In this document: in pieces, positions 25,127-34,948 of the stretch
Layout of the letters: each line of letters begins with the position of its first letter
How positions within the stretch are numbered: position 1 is the stretch's first letter
Source: Luteibacter sp. UNCMF331Sha3.1
GTDB lineage: Bacteria > Pseudomonadota > Gammaproteobacteria > Xanthomonadales > Rhodanobacteraceae
Length of the DNA stretch: 64,000 bases
NCBI RefSeq assembly: GCF_900109915.1
Contig: NZ_FOBU01000002.1
Coordinates: 1,071,170 to 1,135,169 of the forward strand
Reading direction: 5' to 3'
Program-made: the position numbers and the translations under genes
The notes under the pieces: generated by a model
Databases searched by the model: none
Told to the model about the DNA's origin: nothing
The model's input: only the letters and a program-made list of their open reading frames with translations

Positions 25127-27433
25127 GTGCCGCCACTCAGGCTTTCACTCGTCTCCTGTGCGATCGCCGCGACCGTCGGTTGCGTCGTCGTGCAGGCCCT
25201 GCCTGCCTTGCCGGCGTGGTACTACCTGGTGCTCGCCGCGTCTGTGTCCCTCGGCATCGGCGTCCGCTCGCGACGCCCGACGCTGCGCCTCACGGCCATC
25301 GTCGTGTGGTTCGCGGTGTGGACGACGTGTCGGGCGATGTGGGCCATGGACGCGCGGCTGCCGGCGGACGACGAGGGCAGGGACATCGTCGTCGAAGGCC
25401 GCGTGGTCGACCTGCCGCGGCGCATCGGTGCGGATGCGTCGTTCGTCTTCGCACCCGTGTCCGCGGACGCCGGGTCGACGCTCCCGGGTGGTCGTCTTCG
25501 CCTGACCTGGTATCGCGCGGCATCGCCACCGAGGGCTTGCGAGCGCTGGCGTCTGAACGTGCGCCTTCGCCGCCCGCGCGGCACGGTCAATCCAGGGGGC
25601 GGGGATGCCGAGCGCACAGCGCTGCAACGAGGCATCGTCGCGACGGGCTATGTCCGCGATTCGACGCGGAATGCGCGGCTCGCCACGCCAGTGTGCATCG
25701 ACGGCGTTCGCGAACGCATCGCTTCGGCGATCGACGCCTCGGTGGGTGCGCGCGACGCGCGCGTGCTCAAGGCGCTGGCGGTCGGGGACACGCGCGGTCT
25801 CGACGCCGCCGACTGGGACGTCGCGCGGGCGACGGGCGTGTCGCACCTCATCGCGATCTCGGGGTTTCACGTGGGCGTGGCCGCGGGTGGTGGCGTGCTC
25901 TTCGCACGGGCGCTCTATGCGTGGCTACCGTGGCTGGCGCTGCGGCTTCCGCGGCAAGTGGCGCAGGCGGCGGCCGGTCTCGCGGTATCCGGGGCCTATG
26001 GACTGGTCGCGGGCATGAGCCTGCCTACGGTGCGCACGCTGTTGATGGTGGCCATCGTCGTGCTCGCCGGGCTCGGTCGCCGCCGCGCGGGCGGCATGTC
26101 GTTGCTCGCGTTCGCCGTGCTCGCGGTGCTGGCGGTCGATCCGCTGTCCGTGCTCTCGGCCGGATTCTGGTTGTCGTTCGCCGGCGTGGGTTTCCTGATG
26201 CTTTGCGTGGCGCCGCGTGAGCGCGGGTGGCGCGGTTGGGCAGGCGAGTTGCTGCGGGCGCAGGCGGCGATGACGATCGCGTTGTTGCCGCTGTCGTTGT
26301 GGTTGTTCGGCACGGCGTCGCTCGTGGGCTTCGCGGCGAATCTGGTCGCCGCCCCGTTGGTGAGCTTCGCCGTGGTCCCGCTGACGTTGCTGGGCTGCGT
26401 CGTGCACGCCGTGCCCGCACTCGCGGACATGCCTTTCGCGGCGGCCGCATGGCTGCTGTCGTGGCTGTGGCGCCTCCTGGAGGCGATGGCGGGCTGGCCC
26501 GGCGCGCGCATCGGTGTGGCGGACAGCGCACTGCCCGCGACGCTCCTTGCCACCTTCGGCGCGGCCTGGCTCTTCATGCCGCGCGGCGTGCCCTTGCGCG
26601 GTTACGGCCTCCTGCTGTTTTTGCCGCTCGCATGGCCGCCGCGCGACGACCCCGGAGGTGGCGCATTTCGCGCGTGGGTGCTGGACGTGGGGCAAGGGCT
26701 CGCCGTCGTCGTTCGCACGCGGTCGCACACGCTCGTCTACGACACCGGCCCCGCGTACGCCAACGGCGGCGACGCCGGCGCCGGCATCGTGTTGCCCGCG
26801 GTCGCCGCGCTGGGCGCCGGACCGGTGGACCGCCTCGTCGTCAGCCATGGCGACAGCGATCATGCGGGTGGCGCGCCATCCATCATGCGGCGGTATCCGT
26901 CGGCCTCGCTCCTTTCGGGCGAACCGGGTCGCGTCGGGCTCGGCGCCCGTCATTGTTCCCGCGAACGGTCGTGGACGTGGGACGGCGTGCGCTTCCGGTT
27001 CCTTTCCGTGCCGGTCCGGGCGGGCGAGACCACGAAAAGCAACGACCGCTCGTGCGTCCTGGTCGTCGAGGGCGCCGCCGGACGGCTGCTATTGACCGGC
27101 GACATCGGCACGGCGGCGGAGCGGCGCATGCGTCGCGAGGATCTCGCCTCCGCGTTGCCCACGGTGACCACGATGGCCCACCACGGCAGTCGGCACTCGT
27201 CCGGCGCGCCATGGCTCGACGCCGTGCGGCCACGGATCGCGGTCGCTTCCGCGGGCTGGCGCAACCGGTTCGGCCATCCCCATCCCTCGGTCGTCGACCG
27301 CCATGCCGACATCGGCGTCGACGTCTACACGACCGGTCGCAGCGGCGCGACGCGCATCGATTTTCCAGCCGATGCGCCGCCGGCGGTCGTTCGCGAATGG
27401 CGTCGGCCCGTCGAGCGGTACTGGCGCGAATGA
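25127..27433 (+). CDS. comEC: ComEC/Rec2 DNA-uptake channel protein
   Basis: The 768-residue inner-membrane protein carries single-stranded DNA into the cytoplasm during natural transformation. It has an N-terminal DUF4131 region, the Competence domain with HLIAISGFHVGVAAG and many membrane helices (about 220-500), and a C-terminal metallo-beta-lactamase-like domain. In the last, VSHGDSDHAGG, LLLTGDI and TMAHHGSRHSSGA supply the metal ligands. GTG 25127 is the chosen start. The length is normal. Other competence genes are not in this window. Confidence 0.93.
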   Translation: MPPLRLSLVSCAIAATVGCVVVQALPALPAWYYLVLAASVSLGIGVRSRRPTLRLTAIVVWFAVWTTCRAMWAMDARLPADDEGRDIVVEGRVVDLPRRIGADASFVFAPVSADAGSTLPGGRLRLTWYRAASPPRACERWRLNVRLRRPRGTVNPGGGDAERTALQRGIVATGYVRDSTRNARLATPVCIDGVRERIASAIDASVGARDARVLKALAVGDTRGLDAADWDVARATGVSHLIAISGFHVGVAAGGGVLFARALYAWLPWLALRLPRQVAQAAAGLAVSGAYGLVAGMSLPTVRTLLMVAIVVLAGLGRRRAGGMSLLAFAVLAVLAVDPLSVLSAGFWLSFAGVGFLMLCVAPRERGWRGWAGELLRAQAAMTIALLPLSLWLFGTASLVGFAANLVAAPLVSFAVVPLTLLGCVVHAVPALADMPFAAAAWLLSWLWRLLEAMAGWPGARIGVADSALPATLLATFGAAWLFMPRGVPLRGYGLLLFLPLAWPPRDDPGGGAFRAWVLDVGQGLAVVVRTRSHTLVYDTGPAYANGGDAGAGIVLPAVAALGAGPVDRLVVSHGDSDHAGGAPSIMRRYPSASLLSGEPGRVGLGARHCSRERSWTWDGVRFRFLSVPVRAGETTKSNDRSCVLVVEGAAGRLLLTGDIGTAAERRMRREDLASALPTVTTMAHHGSRHSSGAPWLDAVRPRIAVASAGWRNRFGHPHPSVVDRHADIGVDVYTTGRSGATRIDFPADAPPAVVREWRRPVERYWRE

Positions 27434-27514
27434 TCCGGTGCGTTACCGCATGCGTCGGGACGTGACGGAATGCGCAGCAATGGTCACGCCGGACTCCGGA
27501 ATGCTGCGCTGCAT

Positions 27515-27543
27515 TTGACATTCGAAATTTAGAACGATTTAAA
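27515..27543 (+). promoter_or_regulatory. Strong sigma-70-type promoter of the GH92 gene
   Basis: A perfect TTGACA (27515-27520), a 17-bp spacer and TTTAAA (27538-27543) lie in an AT-rich pocket unusual for this window. The gene starts at 27573, giving a leader of about 20 nt with AGGGG at 27561-27565. Confidence 0.7.
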
Positions 27544-27572
27544 TGCCGATTCCGCAAACGAGGGGATAGCGC

Positions 27573-30500
27573 GTGACGGCATCGAAGCAGGCTTGGGGAA
27601 GGGCGGTTCTGGCACTGGCGATCGCGGCGGCCGTGGTGCCTTCGGGCGTCCTGGCGGCAACGGCGCGTTTCGACAGTTCGTTCGAGGCGAACGATCCGGC
27701 GCTGCTGGCCAAGGCCACGGGTGGTCTCGACCTCCGCGTGGTGGGCGGCCCGCCCGCCGAGGCCGTGCTGACCGCCAAGGCCGACGTCGGCTTCACCGGC
27801 ACGCACTCGCTTCGTTACACGGGCACCGCGACTGGCACGGCCACCGCGGCTCGCCTGTTCGACACCGACGTGCCCGTGGAAGAGGGCACGACCCTCTCGT
27901 GGCTCGTGTTCCCGCGCTCCAACAAGAACGACCTGACCAATCCCGCCAACTACGCCGCCGTGGATGTCGTCTTCGACGACGGCTCGCGCCTGTCGACCAC
28001 CACCGCGCGCGACCAGCATCGCGTTCCGGCGACGGCGAAGGGGCAGGGCGAGGGCCGCGTGCTGTATCCCGACCAGTGGAACTACGTGAGCGTCGACCTC
28101 GGCGCGGTCGCGAAGGGCCGCCGCGTCCGGTCGATCGAGTTCGTCGCCGACGCGCCCTCGGGCAAGCATTTCGAGGGTTACCTGGACGACGTGCGCATCG
28201 GCATCGTCAAGGACACCCGAAGCACGCACCCGACCGACTACGTGGACACCCGCCGTGGCTCGAACGCCAACGCGAACTACTCCCGCGGCAACAACTTCCC
28301 CGCCGTGGCGATGCCGCACGGCTTCAATTTCTGGACGGCGACCACCAACGCCGGCTCCAACTGGATCTACCAGTACCAGGAGCGCAACGGCGCCGACAAC
28401 CGCCCGCGCATCGAGGCCTTCGGCCTGTCGCATGAGCCGAGCCCGTGGATGGGCGAGCGACAGACCTTCCAGATCATGCCCGCGCAGGTCGCTTCCGGCG
28501 TGCCTCCGCTGAAGCGCGAAACCCGCGCGCTGTCGTTCGGCCACGACGCCGAAACGGCGCACCCGGATTACTACCGCGTCGGCTTCGACAACGGCATCGT
28601 GACCGAGATCGCGCCGACCGACCACGCGGCGATGTTCCGTTTCACGTTCACGGACAAGCGCGCTCAGCTGGTGTTCGACAACCTCGACGACCGCGCCGCC
28701 GTCACGCTCGACCCGGAGCACCGCGCGATCCAGGGCTGGTCCGACGTGAAGAGCCGACTCTCCACGGGCGCGACGCGCATGTATTTCTACGCCGAGTTCG
28801 ACAAGCCGGTCGCCGATAGCGGCCGCCTTACGGGCGAGAAGCGCGACGCCGCCTCCGCGTGGTTCGGCTTCGACACGTCGAAGAAGGGCGACCGCACCGT
28901 GACCATGCGCATCGCCACGTCGCTGATCGGCGTGGATCAGGCCAAGGCGAACCTCGCCCAAGAAATCGCCGCGAAGGACGACTTCGACAGCGTCCGCGAG
29001 CGCGCCCGCAAGGCGTGGGACGACCGACTCGGCATGGTCAGCGTCGAGGGCGCCACCCGCGACGAGCGCACCATCCTGTACTCGAGCCTGTACCGCCTCT
29101 TCCTGTACCCGAACAGCGCCTACGAGAACACGGGCACGAAGGACCATCCTGTCTACAGCTACGCCAGCCCGTTCTCCGCGCCGGTCGGCGAGAACACGCC
29201 CACGCGCACCGGAGCGCGCATCGTCGAGGGCAAGCCGTACGTCAACAATGGCTTCTGGGATACGTACCGCACGGCGTGGCCGGCGTACGTGCTGTTCACG
29301 CCCAAGGAAGCCGGGCAGATGATCGACGGCTTCGTGCAGATGTACCGCGACGGCGGCTGGATCGCCCGCTGGTCGTCGCCGGGTTACGCCGATCTGATGG
29401 TCGGCACCAGCTCGGACGTGGCCTTCTCGGACGCATGGCTGAAGGGCGTGCGCAATTTCGACGTCGCGTCGTTCTACCAGTCGGCGATCCGCAACGCGTC
29501 CAGCGTCAGCACCGACGTGAAGGGCGCCGGCCGCAAGGGCATCGAGCGCGCGTTGTTCAACGGCTACACCGACGACAAGGTCAGCGAAGGCCTGTCGTGG
29601 TCGATGGATGGTTACATCAACGATTTCGCCATCGGCAATCTCGCCGCGGCGCTGTCGAAGGATGCGTCGGCGGGCGGCGATTACAAGAACTACGCCGACG
29701 ACGCCATCTGGTACCGCGAGCGCGCGCTGGGGTACGCGAACCTCTTCGATCCGGCAGTCGGCTTCTTCGTCGCCCGCGATCCGGCGGGCAAGTGGCGCTG
29801 GACCGCGAAGGAATTCAGCCCCATCCGCTGGGGCGGCGACTACACCGAGACGAACGCCTGGAACATGGCCTTCCACGCGCCTCAGGACGGTGCGGGTCTC
29901 GCCGGCCTCTACGGCGGCCGCGAGGCACTCGGCGCCAAGCTCGACGGCCTTTTCAACACCCCGGGCAAGTTCGAGGTGGGCGACTACGGCGACGTGATCC
30001 ACGAGATGATCGAAGCCCGCGACGTCCGCATGGGCCAGTACGGCCACTCGAATCAGCCGTCGCACCACATCATCTGGATGTACGACGAAGCCGGCCAGCC
30101 GTGGAAGACGCAGGACAAGCTGCGCGACGCGGTGTCGCGCCTCTACGTCGGCAGCGAGATCGGTCAGGGCTACCCCGGCGACGAAGACAACGGCGAGATG
30201 TCGGCGTGGTACCTCTTCGGCGCCGCGGGCTTCTATCCGTTGCGCATGGGCACGCCCGAGTACGTCATCGGTGCGCCGCACTTCCCGCATCTGACCTTCA
30301 CCCTGGAAGGCGGCGCGCGCATCGACATCCGCGCCCCCGGCGTCAGCGACACGAACCGCTACGTGCAGTCGCTGAAGGTGAACGGCCAGCCGTGGAACAA
30401 GCTGACCCTTCCGCACGAGGTACTGGCGAAGGGCGCCACGCTCGACTTCGAGATGGGCCCCGCGCCCTCGAAGTGGGGCACGGGTCCCGACGCGTTGCCG

Positions 30501-30929
30501 GCGTCGATCACGCCGGAAGGCGAAAAGCCCGCGCCGCTGCACGATCTGACCCGTGCCGACGCGGTGACGATCGGCGGCCGCAAGGACGCGAAGCTGGCGG
30601 CCGTGGCCGATAACGACTCGTCGACGGAGTTCGCCCTGCCCGAAGGCAAGGCCGAGATCGCCTACCGCTTGGTGGAGGCCGCGACTGCGAAGGTGTACAC
30701 GATCACGTCGGCGGCCGCGCTCGCGGCACCGTCGCAGTGGACGCTCCAGGGCTCGACCGACGGCAAGCAGTGGACGACGCTGGACGAGCGCAAGGGTGAG
30801 GTCTTTCCATGGCATCGCCAGACCCGGGGCTTCGTCGTCGCGCACCCCGGTGCGTACGCGCAGTACCGTCTGGTGTTCGAAGGCAAGGGCGCCACGGCCG
30901 TGGCCGAGCTGGAGCTTCTGGCTCCCTGA
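27573..30929 (+). CDS. Secreted GH92 alpha-mannosidase with accessory carbohydrate-binding domains
   Basis: The 1118-residue exported enzyme should release mannose from alpha-linked mannosides such as N-glycan or yeast mannan. After a signal peptide (ALAIAAAVVPSGVLA) comes a jelly-roll-like domain (about 30-215). The GH92 domain (about 220-965) opens with YVDTRRGSNANANYSRGNN and holds GFWDTYRTAWP, SWSMDGYINDF and the Ca/active-site block GYPGDEDNGEMSAWYLFGA. The C-terminal part (about 990-1118) resembles an F5/8-type/CBM32 domain (QWTLQGSTDGKQWTTLDER). GTG 27573 has a good ribosome site. No transporter or regulator gene lies beside it. Confidence 0.9.
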   Translation: MTASKQAWGRAVLALAIAAAVVPSGVLAATARFDSSFEANDPALLAKATGGLDLRVVGGPPAEAVLTAKADVGFTGTHSLRYTGTATGTATAARLFDTDVPVEEGTTLSWLVFPRSNKNDLTNPANYAAVDVVFDDGSRLSTTTARDQHRVPATAKGQGEGRVLYPDQWNYVSVDLGAVAKGRRVRSIEFVADAPSGKHFEGYLDDVRIGIVKDTRSTHPTDYVDTRRGSNANANYSRGNNFPAVAMPHGFNFWTATTNAGSNWIYQYQERNGADNRPRIEAFGLSHEPSPWMGERQTFQIMPAQVASGVPPLKRETRALSFGHDAETAHPDYYRVGFDNGIVTEIAPTDHAAMFRFTFTDKRAQLVFDNLDDRAAVTLDPEHRAIQGWSDVKSRLSTGATRMYFYAEFDKPVADSGRLTGEKRDAASAWFGFDTSKKGDRTVTMRIATSLIGVDQAKANLAQEIAAKDDFDSVRERARKAWDDRLGMVSVEGATRDERTILYSSLYRLFLYPNSAYENTGTKDHPVYSYASPFSAPVGENTPTRTGARIVEGKPYVNNGFWDTYRTAWPAYVLFTPKEAGQMIDGFVQMYRDGGWIARWSSPGYADLMVGTSSDVAFSDAWLKGVRNFDVASFYQSAIRNASSVSTDVKGAGRKGIERALFNGYTDDKVSEGLSWSMDGYINDFAIGNLAAALSKDASAGGDYKNYADDAIWYRERALGYANLFDPAVGFFVARDPAGKWRWTAKEFSPIRWGGDYTETNAWNMAFHAPQDGAGLAGLYGGREALGAKLDGLFNTPGKFEVGDYGDVIHEMIEARDVRMGQYGHSNQPSHHIIWMYDEAGQPWKTQDKLRDAVSRLYVGSEIGQGYPGDEDNGEMSAWYLFGAAGFYPLRMGTPEYVIGAPHFPHLTFTLEGGARIDIRAPGVSDTNRYVQSLKVNGQPWNKLTLPHEVLAKGATLDFEMGPAPSKWGTGPDALPASITPEGEKPAPLHDLTRADAVTIGGRKDAKLAAVADNDSSTEFALPEGKAEIAYRLVEAATAKVYTITSAAALAAPSQWTLQGSTDGKQWTTLDERKGEVFPWHRQTRGFVVAHPGAYAQYRLVFEGKGATAVAELELLAP

Positions 30930-30964
30930 CAGCACCGCGGGACCGTGGAGGGCATGTGAAGACT

Positions 30965-30994
30965 GCCAAGGACGCCTCAGTCGGCGTCCTTGGC
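30965..30994 (+). terminator. Hairpin after the GH92 gene
   Basis: GCCAAGGACGCC, loop TCAGTC, GGCGTCCTTGGC: a perfect 12-bp stem 35 bp after the GH92 stop and 43 bp before exbB. There is no T tract, so it may be a weak terminator or an RNA-stabilising hairpin. Confidence 0.6.
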
Positions 30995-31037
30995 CCTGCT
31001 ATCATGCCGCACTGACTTTTCTGGTTCCGGGGTTCAC

Positions 31038-31697
31038 GTGCTCGAGATCCTTCTGGCTGGCGGCTGGGCGTTGGCGCCGATCCTCATCTGTTCGCTGGCG
31101 GCGCTCGCCATCGTGCTGGAACGCTTCTGGGCGCTTCGCCGCGCGGCCGTGCTGCCGCCGGGGCTGGGTGTCGAGGTCCGTGAGTGGGCACGCTCGTCGA
31201 AGCTCGACGCCGCGCACCTCGCGGCCCTCGAGAAGGGCTCGCCGCTGGGCGAGCTCTTCGCCGGCGCGCTGGCGGTCCGCGACCGTCCCCGCGAGCTGAT
31301 CAAGGAGCGCATCGAAGACACCGGCCGCCATGTCGTGCACCGCATGGAGCGTTATCTCAGCACCCTCGGCACCATCGCGCTGATCGGTCCGCTGCTCGGC
31401 CTGCTGGGTACCGTCATCGGCCTGATCCGCATGTTCATGAACGTCATGGCCGGCGGCATCGGCGATCCGACCAAGATGGCCGGCGGTATCGGCGAAGCCC
31501 TGATCTGCACGGCGTTCGGCCTGATCGTGTCGATCCCGGCCTACGTGCTGCACCGTTATTTCCGTTCGAAGGTCGGCGGCTACATCGTGCTGATGGAAAA
31601 GGAGGCGACCGCGCTCCTCGACGACCTGTCGGCACCGCGTCCGGTCGCCCGCCGTCGCACCGCCGCGCCGGAAGCCGCCGCGTCGCAGGCCGGTTGA
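31038..31697 (+). CDS. exbB: ExbB/TolQ/MotA-family proton channel protein
   Basis: The 219-residue inner-membrane protein has three hydrophobic segments (about 3-28, 108-135 and 152-178) in the MotA/TolQ/ExbB pattern, with TLGTIALIGPLLGLLGTVIGLI and GIGEALICTAFGLIVSIPAYVL. It energises outer-membrane transport together with ExbD. GTG 31038 is chosen because GGGG lies 5 bp upstream. It heads an operon with exbD, msbA and lpxK, the order seen in Xanthomonas, so its job may be tied to envelope assembly rather than to iron uptake alone. Confidence 0.9.
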   Translation: MLEILLAGGWALAPILICSLAALAIVLERFWALRRAAVLPPGLGVEVREWARSSKLDAAHLAALEKGSPLGELFAGALAVRDRPRELIKERIEDTGRHVVHRMERYLSTLGTIALIGPLLGLLGTVIGLIRMFMNVMAGGIGDPTKMAGGIGEALICTAFGLIVSIPAYVLHRYFRSKVGGYIVLMEKEATALLDDLSAPRPVARRRTAAPEAAASQAG

Positions 31698-31700
31698 TCC

Positions 31701-32129
31701 ATGCGCATCGGTTCCCGCCGCGAAGACGACTTCGAGATCAACGTGATCTCGTTGATCGACGTGCTGCTCACCCTGCTGATGTTCTTCGTGCTCAGCACCA
31801 CGTTCATCGAACACTCCCGGCTCAAGGTGAACCTGCCGAAGGCCGACGCCGAAGCGCGCGAAGGCACGGACAACGCGCTGACGCTGGTCGTCGATCGCGA
31901 TGGCCATTATTCGGTGGGTAGCGACGAAGTGGCCGGCGAGGGCATCGAGCCGCTGAAGAGCACCATCGAGCGTGTCGCCGGTCCGGACCGCGGACGGCTC
32001 GTGGTCATTCGCGCCGACGCCATGACCCCGCACCAGAACGTGGTGCGTGCCATGGACGCCCTCGGCCAGCTCGGGTTCACGCGTCTCTCCATCGCCACGA
32101 CTCCCGGCGACGTGGCGGCATCCCGGTGA
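31701..32129 (+). CDS. exbD: ExbD/TolR-family biopolymer transport protein
   Basis: The 142-residue protein has one N-terminal membrane segment, INVISLIDVLLTLLMFFVLS, with the proton-relaying Asp, and a periplasmic domain ending QLGFTRLSIATTP. It works with the ExbB-type protein encoded 3 bp upstream. Its stop overlaps the msbA start (GTGA), so the four-gene operon is translationally coupled. Confidence 0.92.
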   Translation: MRIGSRREDDFEINVISLIDVLLTLLMFFVLSTTFIEHSRLKVNLPKADAEAREGTDNALTLVVDRDGHYSVGSDEVAGEGIEPLKSTIERVAGPDRGRLVVIRADAMTPHQNVVRAMDALGQLGFTRLSIATTPGDVAASR

Positions 32130-33901
32130 GCGCGCAGAAGGTTTCGGTCTGGGATGCCCGCACCTGGCAGACCTACAAGCGCCTGCTGAGTTACACGCAG
32201 CGTTTCCGCACGGCCGGCTACGTCGCCATCGTGGGCATGATCGTCGACCCGATCTGCCTGTCGGTGTTCACCGGCATGCTCAAGCCGCTGATCGACAACC
32301 TGTTCGTCGACAAGGATCCATACACGATCTTCTGGATGCCGATCTGGATCGTCGGCATCTTCCTCGTGCGCGGCGTCGCGTCGTACTGCACGGATTACGG
32401 CATCGCATACGTCGGTCGCAACGTGGTGCAGGCGATCCGCGTCGATGTCTTCGCCGCCTACCTGCGGCTGCCGGCGACGTTCTTCGCGCGTGAGCCTTCG
32501 GGCCAGCAGATCTCCCGCATTACGTATACCAGCGAGCAGGTGGCCTCGGCCTCGGCCGATTCGCTGAAAGTGGCCGTGACCGAGGGCCTCACGGTCATCG
32601 GCATGCTGTGCGTGATGCTGTATCACAGTGCTTACCTCACCATGGCCCTGCTGGTACTCGTCCCGTGCGTCGTGGTGATCGTCACCGTGATCAGCCGTCG
32701 TTACCGCAAGATCAGCAAGCGCATCCAGGGCAACATGGGCACGGTGACGAGCGCGGTGGAAGAAGCCGTCGCCGCCAATCGCGAGGTCCGCATCTACGGC
32801 GGCCAGGTGCGCGAAGAAACGCGCTTCGGCGACGTGGCCGAGCGTCAGCGCCATCTGAACCTCAAGGTGTCGGCGACGAGCGCGATGTCCAGCGCCACGA
32901 TCCAGACGACCGGCGCGGTCGCATTGGCCACGCTCGTGTTCCTCGGCACGCGTCCCGACGTGCTGAACAACATGACACCTGGCGTATTCACGTCGGTACT
33001 GACCGCCATGGGCGCCATGCTCCCGTCGCTCAAGCGGCTTGCGGGTATCCAGGCGAGCCTGCAGAAGGGGGTGACCGCGGCGGACGACCTCTTCGCCATC
33101 ATCGACGAACCGGCCGAAGTCGATAACGGCACCGAAGAACTCGTTCGTACGAAGGGCGACATCCGCTTCGAAGACGTCAAGCTCGTTTACGAGCGGAACA
33201 ACCATGTCGCGCTTCGCGGCGTCGACCTTGTCTGCGCTCCCGGCACCGTCACCGCGCTCGTGGGCCGGTCCGGCAGCGGCAAGTCCAGCCTCGTCAGCCT
33301 GCTGCCCCGGTTCTACGAGCCGACGGAAGGCCGCATCCTTCTCGACGGCCGCGACTACACGCAGTATCGGCTTCCGTCGCTTCGCCGGCAGATCGCGTGG
33401 GTCGGGCAACACGTGGTGCTGTTCGACGACACGGTCGCCGCCAATATCGCGTACGGCGAAATGGCCGGCGCATCGGAAGCCGACATCGTCGCCGCGGCGC
33501 AGGCCGCGAACGCGATGGAGTTCATCGAACGGTTGCCGGAAGGCCTGAACACGCGCATCGGGCAGGGCGGCAATTCGCTTTCGGGCGGACAACGCCAGCG
33601 CATCGCCATCGCACGCGCGATCCTGAAAAACGCGCCCATCCTCGTCCTCGACGAAGCCACGAGCGCGCTCGATACCGAGTCCGAACGGCTCATCCAGGAT
33701 GCCCTCACACGCCTGATGCGCGATCGCACCACGCTCGTCATCGCGCATCGCCTCTCCACCATCGAGCATGCGGACCAGATCGCCGTGATGGATCAGGGTC
33801 GCATCGTCGAACTCGGCACGCATCGTGAACTGCTCGACAAGGGCGGCCAGTACGCGGCCCTGCATCGCATGCAGTTCCACGAGCAGGCCCCGGCGGCCTA
33901 A
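32126..33901 (+). CDS. msbA: Lipid A export ABC transporter MsbA
   Basis: The 591-residue fused exporter (six-helix membrane domain, then ATPase) flips lipid A-core across the inner membrane. The ATPase half has Walker A VGRSGSGKSS, signature SLSGGQRQR, Walker B ILVLDEATSALD and the switch IAHRLSTIE. Length, sequence and the following lpxK gene support MsbA over other ABC exporters. It starts with GTG 32126, overlapping exbD by 4 bp, and ends 3 bp before lpxK. Confidence 0.95.
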   Translation: MSAQKVSVWDARTWQTYKRLLSYTQRFRTAGYVAIVGMIVDPICLSVFTGMLKPLIDNLFVDKDPYTIFWMPIWIVGIFLVRGVASYCTDYGIAYVGRNVVQAIRVDVFAAYLRLPATFFAREPSGQQISRITYTSEQVASASADSLKVAVTEGLTVIGMLCVMLYHSAYLTMALLVLVPCVVVIVTVISRRYRKISKRIQGNMGTVTSAVEEAVAANREVRIYGGQVREETRFGDVAERQRHLNLKVSATSAMSSATIQTTGAVALATLVFLGTRPDVLNNMTPGVFTSVLTAMGAMLPSLKRLAGIQASLQKGVTAADDLFAIIDEPAEVDNGTEELVRTKGDIRFEDVKLVYERNNHVALRGVDLVCAPGTVTALVGRSGSGKSSLVSLLPRFYEPTEGRILLDGRDYTQYRLPSLRRQIAWVGQHVVLFDDTVAANIAYGEMAGASEADIVAAAQAANAMEFIERLPEGLNTRIGQGGNSLSGGQRQRIAIARAILKNAPILVLDEATSALDTESERLIQDALTRLMRDRTTLVIAHRLSTIEHADQIAVMDQGRIVELGTHRELLDKGGQYAALHRMQFHEQAPAA

Positions 33902-33904
33902 GCC

Positions 33905-34885
33905 GTGGCCCTCGGTGCCTCGTTGCAACGTCGTTGGTACGGTGACGGCACGCCGCCGTTGTGGGCCCGCGTGCTCGAGGCGATCTACGCTCGTGGCGTT
34001 CGCCGTCAGGCCGAGCGCTTCCGTGCAAACCCGGCCAGCGTCGTCAGGCTTCCGGTGCCGGTGGTCGTGGTGGGCAACATCACGGTAGGCGGTACGGGCA
34101 AGACGCCGCTGATCGTCGCGCTGGCAAAAGCCATGGCGCAGCGCGGATTCCATCCGGGCATCGTGAGTCGCGGTTACGGCGGCAGCGAACGTGGCCCGTA
34201 TCTGCTCACCGGCGACGACGACCCCGCCCGCGTGGGCGACGAACCGAGCCTCATCCGGCAGAGCGGCGTACCCGTGGCGATCGGGCGCGAACGCCCCGAA
34301 GCCGCCCGGTTGCTCGTCGACGCCGGCTGCGACCTGATCCTCGCCGACGACGGCCTCCAGCATCACCGGCTGGGTCGAGACGTCGAAATCTGCGTCATCG
34401 ATGGCGAACGCCGCCTTGGCAATGGTCACCTGCTGCCGGCAGGCCCCTTGCGCGAGCCCGCCGATCGCCTGTCGACCGTCGACTTCATCGTCGTCAACGG
34501 CGGCGTGCCGAAGGGCCATGAAATCGGTATGACGCTGGAAGGCGGTGTCGCGGTAAACATGGCAGACGACAGCATCGTGGCCCCTCTGAGCGATTTCGCC
34601 GGTCGGCCCGCCCACGCGGTCGCCGGCATCGGCAACCCGTCGCGCTTCTTCGCCAGCCTCACGGCCCACGGCATCGCCGCGCACGGCCATCCGTTCTCGG
34701 ACCATCACGCATTCACCCGTGACGACTTCACCTTCGCCGACGGGTGCCCCGTGCTGATGACGGACAAGGACGCCGTGAAGTGCCGCGCGTTCGCGCGTCC
34801 GAACTGGTGGCGCGTACCCGTCCGGGCGAACCTCCCCGAGTCGTTCTACGACGCGGTGGCGCGGCGGATCACGACGGAAGGGTAG
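33905..34885 (+). CDS. lpxK: Tetraacyldisaccharide 4'-kinase LpxK
   Basis: The 326-residue membrane-associated kinase adds the 4'-phosphate to the lipid A precursor (sixth Raetz pathway step). The P-loop is VGNITVGGTGKTP; other family blocks are SRGYGGS, GDEPSLIRQ, LILADDGLQHHRLGRD and LPAGPLREP. It starts with GTG 33905, 3 bp after msbA. In Xanthomonas this operon usually continues to kdsB; here the reading strand ends and a 1-kb repeat island follows. Confidence 0.95.
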   Translation: MALGASLQRRWYGDGTPPLWARVLEAIYARGVRRQAERFRANPASVVRLPVPVVVVGNITVGGTGKTPLIVALAKAMAQRGFHPGIVSRGYGGSERGPYLLTGDDDPARVGDEPSLIRQSGVPVAIGRERPEAARLLVDAGCDLILADDGLQHHRLGRDVEICVIDGERRLGNGHLLPAGPLREPADRLSTVDFIVVNGGVPKGHEIGMTLEGGVAVNMADDSIVAPLSDFAGRPAHAVAGIGNPSRFFASLTAHGIAAHGHPFSDHHAFTRDDFTFADGCPVLMTDKDAVKCRAFARPNWWRVPVRANLPESFYDAVARRITTEG

Positions 34886-34948
34886 CGACGGCTCGGCTTG
34901 CACCATCGCGTTGGGTTTCGCATGGCCGCGAAGTGCCCTCGTCGCACC

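Noticed and set aside
26883-30935. Open frame of 1350 codons on the minus strand
   Set aside because: Antisense to comEC and the GH92 mannosidase, whose domains and catalytic motifs are clear on the plus strand.
31907-34906. Open frame of 999 codons on the minus strand
   Set aside because: Antisense to exbD, msbA and lpxK; composition typical of a shadow frame.
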